From an uncultured Flammeovirgaceae bacterium (GTDB lineage: Bacteria; Bacteroidota; Bacteroidia; Cytophagales; Cyclobacteriaceae): DNA of 9,448 nt. The notes under the pieces are model-generated. The model was not told where the DNA came from. It ran no database searches and saw only the letters and a list, made by a program, of their open reading frames with translations. The translations under genes and the position numbers were made by a program. The stretch lies in NCBI GenBank assembly GCA_946886805.1, contig CAMPJM010000127.1, positions 1-9,448 on the forward strand, in the 5' to 3' direction. Below are positions 1-6,898 of the stretch, piece after piece (position 1 is the stretch's first letter; the number at the start of each line of letters is the position of its first letter).

Positions 1-70
1 TTAGTGATCACTCCCCTATGTATCCTTCTTGTACCCCTTGTTTTGTTGCATATCAGTTTCTTTGTGGTCA

Positions 71-93
71 AATTCAAACGTTTGCAATTCAAA
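71..93. promoter_or_regulatory. Candidate LacI-family operator in the susC leader
   Basis: Positions 75-84 form a perfect 10-bp palindrome, CAAACGTTTG, with a central CG. The AAACGTTT core is the kind of centre found in many LacI-family operators, for example the PurR box. It is flanked by AATT on both sides (71-74 and 86-89, one base of asymmetry), which also produces a direct repeat of AATTCAAA at 71-78 and 86-93. It lies about 60 bp before the susC start, a reasonable place for a regulator of the whole operon. LacI-type regulators do control some alpha-glucan loci in Bacteroidota, but no regulator gene is visible here, so the assignment is inference from the motif alone. Confidence 0.4.
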
Positions 94-102
94 GCTAGCT
101 TT
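91..102. repeat. Perfect 12-bp palindrome in the susC leader
   Basis: AAAGCTAGCTTT reads identically on both strands. Its centre is 17 bp downstream of the centre of the CAAACGTTTG palindrome. The segment TAGCTTTTG (96-104) is one base longer than the Bacteroidota -7 promoter consensus TAnnTTTG, so the palindrome may overlap the core promoter. AGCTT at 97-101 can also pair with AAGCT at 108-112, which would give a small hairpin if this region is transcribed. Its role is unknown. Confidence 0.35.
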
Positions 103-125
103 TGAAGAAGCTGGCGTAACAATTT

Positions 126-142
126 AAACTAACAAACTAAAT
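126..142 (+). promoter_or_regulatory. A-rich translation initiation region of susC
   Basis: There is no Shine-Dalgarno sequence before the ATG at 143. Instead the leader holds a 7-bp direct repeat, AAACTAA at 126-132 and 134-140, ending just before the start. Unstructured A-rich leaders are the usual initiation context in Bacteroidota, and susD (leader around 3119-3136) has a similar one. This supports the chosen susC start. Confidence 0.45.
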
Positions 143-3118
143 ATGAACAAACATTACAAAATTCATTTCCTGATCCTATTATTAGGGATGTGTATAAGCA
201 CATCTTCCTGGGCACAGGAAAAAAATGTTACGGGAACGGTTTCAGATGCTGCAGATGGTTCTGCACTTCCTGGAGTTACTATCATTGAGCAAGGAACTAC
301 TACAGGAACAGTTACCGACATAGATGGTAGGTATTCTATTAATGTAGCCGAAAATGCTGTCTTAACATATTCCTTTGTGGGATACGAAACGGTAAGCAAG
401 GAAGTGGGCGCACAGTCCACTATAGATGTGAATCTGTATCCTGATATTCAACAATTAGGGGAATTGGTAGTAATAGGATATGGTACCCAGAAAAGACAAG
501 ATGTAACTGGTGCTATTACAACCGTAAGCCCTGAGCAGTTTAATAAAGGTGTGGTTGGTTCGCCTGATCAGCTTTTAGTGGGCAAGGTACCCGGACTAAC
601 CATTAATCGTAGTGGTGGGGATCCAACTGCTAAACCTAATATTCAGCTGCGTGGCCCTTCTTCTTTGACAGCAAGTTCGGCACCTTTTTATGTTATAGAT
701 GGTGTACCTGGAGCATCAATTGATTTGGTTGCGCCCGATGATATTGAATCTATTGACGTGCTAAAAGATGCTTCATCGACCGCTATATATGGATCAAGAG
801 CTGCAAATGGCGTTATAATGGTTACAACAAAGCGAGGTAAGGAAGGAAAGCCAGTGTTTTCATACAGCGGCTATGTAGCCGTAGAGGAGGTTTCGAACAA
901 GGTTGACGTTTTGAACGCTTCTGAATACAAACAGTTTTTAGCGGATAATGGACAAACTGTGGCGGAAGGCGAGGATGGTTTCGACACAGACTGGCAAGAA
1001 GAGCTGTACCGCACAGGAATATCTCACAATCATAACTTATCGTATTCAGGAGGAAGTGAATTTACTAAGTACAATGCTTCTGTAAATTACTTTAAAAATG
1101 ACGGAATCGTCAAGAGAAATGCGCTGGAGCGTGTCATTGCAAGAGTTGGAGTAGATCAGGAGGCTTTCGATGGCAGACTGCGTTTGGGATTGTCATTGGT
1201 AAATAGCATGATCAATTCAGACCATGTTGATTACGGAATTTTTAATGGTGCGGCTAGATACCTTCCTGTTTCCCCTATTATGAGTGACAACCCGCTCTAT
1301 GATCCCTACGGTGGATATTTTCAGGTTCCTGGCAGGATTAATTATAGTAATCCTGTTGCGATGCTCAACCAAAGAGATGAAGAAAGAAAAACCAATCTTA
1401 CATTGGGAATGGCAAAAGTAGGTTTTGATATTTTCCCAGGCCTGGTTTTGAATATGACAGGTTCTTTTCAAAGGGAAAACTACGACAGAAACTATTATAT
1501 GAGCCGTGAGGACTTTGGAGCACAGGCATTGGGAATGGGACATGCAGAGCGTGAAAACTTAATGCATACGGAAAAGATATTTGAATCTATCTTAAACTAT
1601 TCCACAACCATCAGTGAAAACCATGAGCTAAAGCTTTTGGCCGGATATTCTTATCAAAATTCCTTAAGGAACGACGGTATAAAGGCAAGAAATAATACTT
1701 TTTCATCAGATGATTTAGGCGCAAATAATCTTTTAACTGGTAATGGAGAAGGTGGCAGCGCATTTCACTTTCAAGATTATCCCCGCAAAGAGGAATCTGT
1801 ATTAGTTTCCTTTTTCGGAAGGGCGAACTACAGTTATAAAGGCAAATATATATTAAGTGCAACATTGCGTACTGATGGTTCATCAAAGTTTGGCGCAAAC
1901 GACCGTTGGGCAATGTTCCCTGCGGTTTCAGCTGCCTGGAGAATTTCTGATGAAGCTTTTATGCAAGATCAAAATCTGTTTTATGATTTGAAATTAAGAG
2001 CTGGCTATGGTGTTTCGGGTAACCAAAACATTCCTCCATACCGTTCCATTACTTTATATGGCCCTCAGGGAGATCAGTTCCTATACAACGGCAAATTTAT
2101 CAATAGTTATTCTGTAGTACAAAATCCGAATCCGGATTTGAAATGGGAAACAACTACAATGATAAACGCTGGTGTTGATTTCGGGCTTCTAGCTGGAAAA
2201 ATTAACGGTTCCGTAGATGTCTATAGCAAAGAAACCAATGATTTGTTATATGAATACAATGTTTCGACACCACCATATCAGTTCAATCGACTATTGGCTA
2301 ATGGTGCTTCTATGACCAATAAAGGAATAGAGATAATGTTAAATGCCTACGTTATCGAATCTGGAAATTTTGAATGGTATTCATCAGTAAATTTTGCTTC
2401 AAATAAAAATGAGATCGGTTCTCTTTCCAGCAATATCGGAAATTTAAGTGTATCCCAAAGACTTGAAGGATCACCCGGCTTGGACGGCTGGACAGGGCAA
2501 ACTGTTAGTATTGTGGCTCCTGGTTACGCAATAGGTACTTTCTTTGCGCCTAAATATGTAGGCTATGATGCTACTACCAATGAAACTATTTACGAAACAA
2601 AAAATGGCGAATTAGTAACTGCTGAGAATTTAAGTACCCCAAATGATTATCGGGTTATTGGGCAGGCATTGCCAAAGTTTACCTATGGTTGGAGCAATAC
2701 ATTTTCTTATAAAGCCTTTGACTTCGGTTTCTTTATAAGAGGAGTTTATGGTAATGACATATACAATGCGACTCGGGCGGATTTGTCTCGTCTAAATCAA
2801 GCTTCTGTAACCAACGTTTCTAAAGAAGCAGTAGAAGATGGCATTTTTGAAGCACCTGTTAACTCTAGCCGTTGGCTGGAAGATGGCTCGTTTCTTCGTT
2901 TGGACAACGCGACGTTAGGTTATAATTTCAATCTGGAGAATAATAAATATATCAAAAATGCAAGGATATATTTAACCGGGACCAACCTGTTTACTATCAC
3001 CAAATATACTGGCGTAGATCCTGAGGTTTCTTTAGACGGACTGTCTCCAGGATTGGATAACAGGAATTACTATCCTAAAACCCGATCGTTCCTAGTTGGT
3101 GTCAATCTAACTTTTTAA
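143..3118 (+). CDS. susC-like: SusC/RagA-family TonB-linked outer membrane transporter
   Basis: This 991-residue protein has the usual SusC length and order. Residues 1-24 are a signal peptide, with probable cleavage after SSWA. Residues 28-100 form a carboxypeptidase-regulatory-like (CarboxypepD_reg) domain. A TonB-box-like segment ELVVIGYGT lies at 107-115. The plug spans about 116-231 and includes the family signature DIESIDVLKDASSTAIYGSR at 200-219. The rest is a beta-barrel ending in phenylalanine (VNLTF), as expected for insertion by the Bam machinery. SusC proteins import oligosaccharides across the outer membrane using TonB/ExbBD energy, with a SusD lipoprotein as lid. The susD-like gene follows 18 bp downstream, so the two are almost surely cotranscribed and form one complex. 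The alpha-glucan substrate is inferred from the SusE-like and GH31 neighbours, because SusC sequence alone does not define substrate. Confidence 0.95.
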   Translation: MNKHYKIHFLILLLGMCISTSSWAQEKNVTGTVSDAADGSALPGVTIIEQGTTTGTVTDIDGRYSINVAENAVLTYSFVGYETVSKEVGAQSTIDVNLYPDIQQLGELVVIGYGTQKRQDVTGAITTVSPEQFNKGVVGSPDQLLVGKVPGLTINRSGGDPTAKPNIQLRGPSSLTASSAPFYVIDGVPGASIDLVAPDDIESIDVLKDASSTAIYGSRAANGVIMVTTKRGKEGKPVFSYSGYVAVEEVSNKVDVLNASEYKQFLADNGQTVAEGEDGFDTDWQEELYRTGISHNHNLSYSGGSEFTKYNASVNYFKNDGIVKRNALERVIARVGVDQEAFDGRLRLGLSLVNSMINSDHVDYGIFNGAARYLPVSPIMSDNPLYDPYGGYFQVPGRINYSNPVAMLNQRDEERKTNLTLGMAKVGFDIFPGLVLNMTGSFQRENYDRNYYMSREDFGAQALGMGHAERENLMHTEKIFESILNYSTTISENHELKLLAGYSYQNSLRNDGIKARNNTFSSDDLGANNLLTGNGEGGSAFHFQDYPRKEESVLVSFFGRANYSYKGKYILSATLRTDGSSKFGANDRWAMFPAVSAAWRISDEAFMQDQNLFYDLKLRAGYGVSGNQNIPPYRSITLYGPQGDQFLYNGKFINSYSVVQNPNPDLKWETTTMINAGVDFGLLAGKINGSVDVYSKETNDLLYEYNVSTPPYQFNRLLANGASMTNKGIEIMLNAYVIESGNFEWYSSVNFASNKNEIGSLSSNIGNLSVSQRLEGSPGLDGWTGQTVSIVAPGYAIGTFFAPKYVGYDATTNETIYETKNGELVTAENLSTPNDYRVIGQALPKFTYGWSNTFSYKAFDFGFFIRGVYGNDIYNATRADLSRLNQASVTNVSKEAVEDGIFEAPVNSSRWLEDGSFLRLDNATLGYNFNLENNKYIKNARIYLTGTNLFTITKYTGVDPEVSLDGLSPGLDNRNYYPKTRSFLVGVNLTF

Positions 3119-3136
3119 TAATAAACAAAATCTAAA

Positions 3137-4666
3137 ATGAACATATTTAACAAATGCAGGAATATACTATTAGGCATGCTGGCTTTGTTTGCCGTGCCTT
3201 CTTGCACAGATCTCGATGAGGAAGTTTACTCTGTATATACGGACGAAAATTTCCCTACCACCCCTGAGCAATATGCAGCACTTACTGGTCCTATTTATGT
3301 GGCAGCACAAAAGTTTTTTGATAACAATTACTATGATATGCAGGAGACCGCAACGGATGAGGTATTAGTGCCTACTCGTGGTGGAGACTGGTTTGATGGA
3401 GGAAAATGGAGAGATATGCATTTTCAAACATGGAGTCCTTCCCATGAATTGATGCGTAACTCATGGGACTGGGGCTTTAATGCTATTGGTACTTGTAATA
3501 GAGTGTTAAAAATATTTGAAAATGCACCGGAAAGTGAGGGCAAGCACCAAACAATCGCCGAGATCAAAACCATGCGTGCCTGGTATTATTATTTGATGAT
3601 GGATTCCTTTGGTGATATCCCGCTCGTAACAACTTTTGATGATAATGCTGAAAATCCTAGCCAGAGTACCAGAACTGAGGTTTTCGAATTTATTGCAAAA
3701 GAATTGGAAGATAATCTTCAGTTTTTGACAGAGGAAGTAAACGCTGAAACTTATGGAAGACCTACCAAATGGATGGCTCATACTTTATTGGCAAAACTTT
3801 ACCTCAATGCAGAAGTGTATACTGGTACACCACAGTGGGACAAGGTAATTACACATGCTGATGCAGTTATTGCTAGTAACAAATATGAATTGGGGAACTA
3901 TTTTGCCCAGTTTATGCCCGACAATGGCCCTGCTGATAAAGAACCTATTTTTTCTATTCCATTTGATGCAGTAAGGGCAAAAGGAAATTTACTTTTCAAT
4001 AAAGTCCTTCATTATGCACATCGTGATACCTACGGTTTAACTACAGATCCTTGGAATGGCTGGACTACCTCTCCTGAATTCTTTGACACATTTGATGATG
4101 AAGATTTGAGGAAAGAACAATGGCTTTATGGACAACAATATAACAGTACCGGAGACCCTCTCATATATGATGGTATAAGTGTAGTATTGGATCCTTATGG
4201 TTTTGGTACGGAATTCGATTTAGGCGGAGACGCAGAGGTTGGACGTTTGGTAGGTGCTCGAAATGTTAAATATTTTCCTGATGCCGAGGCAGTTCAGAAT
4301 AATGCTAACAATGATTTTGTGGTCTTTCGCTATGCTGATATTTTGTTAATGAAGGCAGAAGCTTTGGTTCGTAAAGGGGAAACAGGTGGAGTAGCACTTG
4401 ATTTGGTGAATCAAATTCGTGAGAGGGCGTTTGGAAATTCTGACCATAACCTTACGTCGCTGACGCTACAAGACATTTATGATGAACGAGGAAGAGAGTT
4501 TGCCATGGAAATGACAAGACGGATTGATATGATCAGGTTTGGAACATTTCTGGATGCCAATGTATACAAACCGGCAAAGACAGCAGAAACACATAGGCTG
4601 ATATTTCCTATACCTTCCGATGCCTTAACAACCAATAGTAATTTAATTCAAAATCCAGGCTACTAA
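3137..4666 (+). CDS. susD-like: SusD/RagB-family surface glycan-binding lipoprotein
   Basis: This 509-residue protein starts with a lipoprotein signal peptide whose lipidated residue is Cys23 (AVPSC). It is followed by TDLDEE, an acidic stretch like the lipoprotein export signal that sends Bacteroidota lipoproteins to the cell surface. The N-terminal SusD-like part contains the helical TPR-like segments (for example RAWYYYLMMDSFGDIPL and RPTKWMAHTLLAKLYLNAE). The C-terminal RagB/SusD part holds FRYADILLMKAEAL from residue 397, then DERGREFAMEMTRR and the typical ending FPIPSDALTTNSNLIQNPGY. SusD proteins bind glycan and close over the SusC barrel. The gene sits 18 bp after susC and 11 bp before the first SusE-like gene, so it is an internal operon gene. 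Family assignment is firm; ligand specificity is inferred from neighbours. Confidence 0.95.
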   Translation: MNIFNKCRNILLGMLALFAVPSCTDLDEEVYSVYTDENFPTTPEQYAALTGPIYVAAQKFFDNNYYDMQETATDEVLVPTRGGDWFDGGKWRDMHFQTWSPSHELMRNSWDWGFNAIGTCNRVLKIFENAPESEGKHQTIAEIKTMRAWYYYLMMDSFGDIPLVTTFDDNAENPSQSTRTEVFEFIAKELEDNLQFLTEEVNAETYGRPTKWMAHTLLAKLYLNAEVYTGTPQWDKVITHADAVIASNKYELGNYFAQFMPDNGPADKEPIFSIPFDAVRAKGNLLFNKVLHYAHRDTYGLTTDPWNGWTTSPEFFDTFDDEDLRKEQWLYGQQYNSTGDPLIYDGISVVLDPYGFGTEFDLGGDAEVGRLVGARNVKYFPDAEAVQNNANNDFVVFRYADILLMKAEALVRKGETGGVALDLVNQIRERAFGNSDHNLTSLTLQDIYDERGREFAMEMTRRIDMIRFGTFLDANVYKPAKTAETHRLIFPIPSDALTTNSNLIQNPGY

Positions 4667-4677
4667 AAGAATCACTT

Positions 4678-5676
4678 ATGAAATTAAATAATTTTAAAAA
4701 TAAACTGTCTCTGCTTGTCGCCTTTAGTTTGGCGGTTGGCTTGTTCACTTCCTGTGAGGATGATGACATTGGGACAATAGATCGGTTCGAGTTATCTGTA
4801 GAAGAGGTTCCGGATACTGTTCTCTATGGCAGGGAAATACCCTTGAAAATTATTGTTGCGAATGCTGAAAACGTTCAGGTAGTGATAACCCAGGAAGGTA
4901 TTCCGGGTGAAATTTTACATGATGAAACTATTGAAGTTGAAGCAAACAGAATGGTTTACAATGTGGGTGTTAAGGTGCCTTCTGATGGCTCATGGCAGGG
5001 ATTTTATGTCATAGATATAATTGCTCGTAAGGGCGACGAAACCTCTACAGAAACCAAAACCCTTTTTGTTAAAGAGGGTCCAAGGGAGTTGTTCCTGGTC
5101 GGAGGTTCGTCTGAGGCTGGTTGGGAACCTACAAAAGCAATTAAGTTAAATCGCCACGAAAAGGATGGTGTCGCCTACCATGATATCTTTTTATACCTTA
5201 CAACAGCCGGTGATGGGTTTAAAATTTTACCGACACAGATCGATTATGTAGGTGGCATAGGCCAGAAAGAAGGTGAATTGTCAAATGAAGAGGATGCCTC
5301 CAATTTTACGGTGGAAGAAGACGGCTTCTATAGGGTTCGTCTTACCGAAGACACCACCGCTCCTTTAGGTTATACCGATTTGGAAATTGTCAAATCAAAT
5401 TGGGCTATAATTGGAAGCGCAACTCCAGGTGGCTGGGACACTGATACGGACATGGTCAGCCCAGGAAGTAAGGACGATTATGTTTGGTCAATTACTTTAG
5501 ATCTTGTTGCCGGAGATTTGAAATTTCGTGAAAATGATGATTGGGCTGTGAATTTGGGTGGTACTGAAAGCGAGTTGACTTTCGATGGGGCTAATATTGC
5601 TGTCGCTGCAGGGAATTATACGATTTCTTTGAGTCTGGAGCCCGATGGTTACACCTATTCTTTAAAGGCAAACTAG
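4678..5676 (+). CDS. susE-like: SusE-like surface starch-binding lipoprotein, copy 1
   Basis: This 332-residue lipoprotein has its lipobox at LFTSC (Cys26), followed by EDDD, an acidic surface-export signal. Residues about 35-132 look like the N-terminal Ig-like spacer domain of SusE. Two carbohydrate-binding-like beta-sandwich modules follow. The first, about 137-238, opens with LFLVGGSSEAGWEP. The second, about 241-332, opens with WAIIGSATPGGWDTDTDM and contains LKFRENDDWAVNLGG, a pattern typical of SusE/SusF modules. This matches the Bacteroides thetaiotaomicron SusE layout (spacer plus two modules), not SusF, which has three. SusE/SusF proteins bind starch at the surface and help retain it for import. 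The gene begins 11 bp after susD and belongs to the same operon. It is clearly paralogous to the next gene. Confidence 0.88.
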   Translation: MKLNNFKNKLSLLVAFSLAVGLFTSCEDDDIGTIDRFELSVEEVPDTVLYGREIPLKIIVANAENVQVVITQEGIPGEILHDETIEVEANRMVYNVGVKVPSDGSWQGFYVIDIIARKGDETSTETKTLFVKEGPRELFLVGGSSEAGWEPTKAIKLNRHEKDGVAYHDIFLYLTTAGDGFKILPTQIDYVGGIGQKEGELSNEEDASNFTVEEDGFYRVRLTEDTTAPLGYTDLEIVKSNWAIIGSATPGGWDTDTDMVSPGSKDDYVWSITLDLVAGDLKFRENDDWAVNLGGTESELTFDGANIAVAAGNYTISLSLEPDGYTYSLKAN

Positions 5677-5690
5677 TTTAAAGATATCAT

Positions 5691-5739
5691 GGGACTCTAT
5701 CTGAAATTATTTTCGGACGGAGTTCCTTGAAAAAACTCC
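5691..5739 (+). other. Possible alternative RNA hairpins between the SusE paralogs
   Basis: The 98-bp gap before the second SusE-like gene is the longest inside the operon. GGGACTCT at 5691-5698 can pair with GGAGTTCC at 5719-5726 (8 bp with two G-U pairs, 20-nt loop). The same downstream arm, GGAGTT at 5719-5724, can instead pair with AACTCC at 5734-5739 (9-nt loop). The two pairings exclude each other. No T tract follows, so neither resembles an intrinsic terminator. The stems are short and could be chance; a role in mRNA processing or stability is only a suggestion. Confidence 0.25.
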
Positions 5740-5774
5740 TCCTGAATAAATCTAAAACGATAAAATATTCAATA

Positions 5775-6827
5775 ATGAAACCAAATATAAAATTTCGCTC
5801 CCCTAAATTATTCCTAATATTACTGTTTTGTTCTATCGGAACAATGTTCTCTTGCGCCGAGGAAGAGGACGATCTGGTACTTACAGAAAAAGTAACTTTA
5901 AAACTGACCAACCCCCTGCCGGATACTGTTGATTTAGGCACAAGTTTTTCCATAGATATTTCTTCAAATGCAGAAAGAATAGAAATAAGCTTTGCAAAAG
6001 CGAATAAGCCCGACTCCTTATTTAAAATGACGGAACTGAGTAGCGAAGGAGATATATTTTCTTTTTCGTTTGATGTACCAGCAGATAGTTCATGGACAGG
6101 GAGCAATCTGATAAAAATTGCTGCGGTTAAAGGTGAAGAAACTTTGGCTATAACGCGGGCTGTAATTTTAGGCTATGTAGAGGTTGAAGAGGAAGAAGAG
6201 GTAGTAGAAGAAGGTCCAGTACGGCCAGAAGCTCTATTTTTGGTGGGTGGTTCTTCTGAGGCGGGCTGGGAACCGACTGCGGCAATCCCCTTTACAATTC
6301 GGGAAAAAGACGGAAAAGTTTATCACGAAATTTTCGCATTTCTCTCGGCCGGAGGAGGTGGTTTTAAAGTGCTTCCAACACAAGCCGGTTGGGAAGGAGG
6401 ATATGGATTGGAAAATGAGGAGCTTTCTAATTCAGGAGGAGCCGCTAACTTTGAAATTGAGTCTGACGGGTTTTATCGTATCACTTTCCTTGAAGATGAT
6501 GAGTCTCCATTAGGCTTTACTCATGAAATAGTAAATTCTTCATGGGGATTGATTGGCGCTGCTACCCCTACAGGTTGGGACAGTGATACCGATATGGAAG
6601 CTCCTTCCAGTGTAGGCGATTATACCTGGACTATTACAGTTGATCTTGTAGCGGACCAGTTTAAATTCAGAGAGAATGATGCTTGGTTAATAGACCTTGG
6701 TGCTGGTGCTGAAGAAGGTAGTTTGGCCTTTGGTGGTGCAAATATTGCAGTTACTGAAGCAGGTAATTATACCATTTCTTTAAATCTTGATCCTGAGGGC
6801 TATACCTATACCTTGATTAAGAATTGA
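5775..6827 (+). CDS. susE-like: SusE-like surface starch-binding lipoprotein, copy 2
   Basis: Read from the ATG at 5775 this is a 350-residue lipoprotein with signal peptide and lipobox MFSC (Cys27), followed by AEEEDD, an acidic surface-export signal. An in-frame TTG at 5727 would add 16 lysine-rich residues before the signal peptide and is less likely. Residues about 37-133 form a diverged Ig-like spacer. Residues 135-147 are a glutamate-rich linker that copy 1 lacks. Two SusE/SusF-type binding modules follow: about 153-254 (LFLVGGSSEAGWEP) and 256-350 (WGLIGAATPTGWDSDTDM, FKFRENDAW). By hand alignment the two-module region is roughly 58% identical to copy 1, while the spacer is far less similar. 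It is probably a tandem duplicate with extended reach or altered affinity. A hairpin with a short T run starts 8 bp after its stop. Confidence 0.87.
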   Translation: MKPNIKFRSPKLFLILLFCSIGTMFSCAEEEDDLVLTEKVTLKLTNPLPDTVDLGTSFSIDISSNAERIEISFAKANKPDSLFKMTELSSEGDIFSFSFDVPADSSWTGSNLIKIAAVKGEETLAITRAVILGYVEVEEEEEVVEEGPVRPEALFLVGGSSEAGWEPTAAIPFTIREKDGKVYHEIFAFLSAGGGGFKVLPTQAGWEGGYGLENEELSNSGGAANFEIESDGFYRITFLEDDESPLGFTHEIVNSSWGLIGAATPTGWDSDTDMEAPSSVGDYTWTITVDLVADQFKFRENDAWLIDLGAGAEEGSLAFGGANIAVTEAGNYTISLNLDPEGYTYTLIKN

Positions 6828-6834
6828 TCAACAA

Positions 6835-6865
6835 TAGTCCGGCACAACCGTGTTGGACTACTTTT
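6835..6865 (+). terminator. Intrinsic terminator or attenuator hairpin before the GH31 gene
   Basis: TAGTCCGGCAC at 6835-6845 pairs with GTGTTGGACTA at 6850-6860 to give an 11-bp stem containing two G-U pairs. It closes on the tetraloop AACC and is followed by CTTTTAATATT. The stem, the tight loop and the T-rich tail match a rho-independent terminator, although the T run is short (four). It begins 8 bp after the second SusE-like stop and ends 38 bp before the GH31 start. No convincing TAnnTTTG promoter lies between hairpin and start. The simplest reading is partial termination, giving less transcript for the enzyme than for the surface binding proteins. Confidence 0.6.
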
Positions 6866-6898
6866 AATATTATTATTATAGAAGATATTTTATCTATC

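Noticed and set aside
38..64. TTG (38-40) and TTTCTTTG (57-64) as a Bacteroidota -33/-7 promoter pair
   Set aside because: The second element lacks the A of TAnnTTTG and the spacing of 16 bp is short, so I could not call a promoter with confidence.
5670..5679. Perfect palindrome AAACTAGTTT over the stop codon of the first SusE-like gene
   Set aside because: It is an A+T-rich 10-mer partly constrained by coding sequence, with no T tract or repeated partner; chance is sufficient.
5727..5774. In-frame TTG start extending the second SusE-like protein by 16 residues
   Set aside because: It puts a lysine-rich segment before a complete lipoprotein signal peptide that starts properly at the ATG at 5775, and it lies inside a potential hairpin loop.
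5687..6106. Minus-strand open frame of 139 codons opposite the second SusE-like gene
   Set aside because: It lies antisense to a well-supported lipoprotein gene, has no recognisable domain and no signal of its own; a shadow frame.
6824..6898. In-frame TTG overlapping the upstream TGA stop as a coupled start of the GH31 gene
   Set aside because: The extension would run through the terminator-like hairpin and bury the signal peptide 25 residues inside the protein. The ATG at 6899 gives a normal exported precursor.
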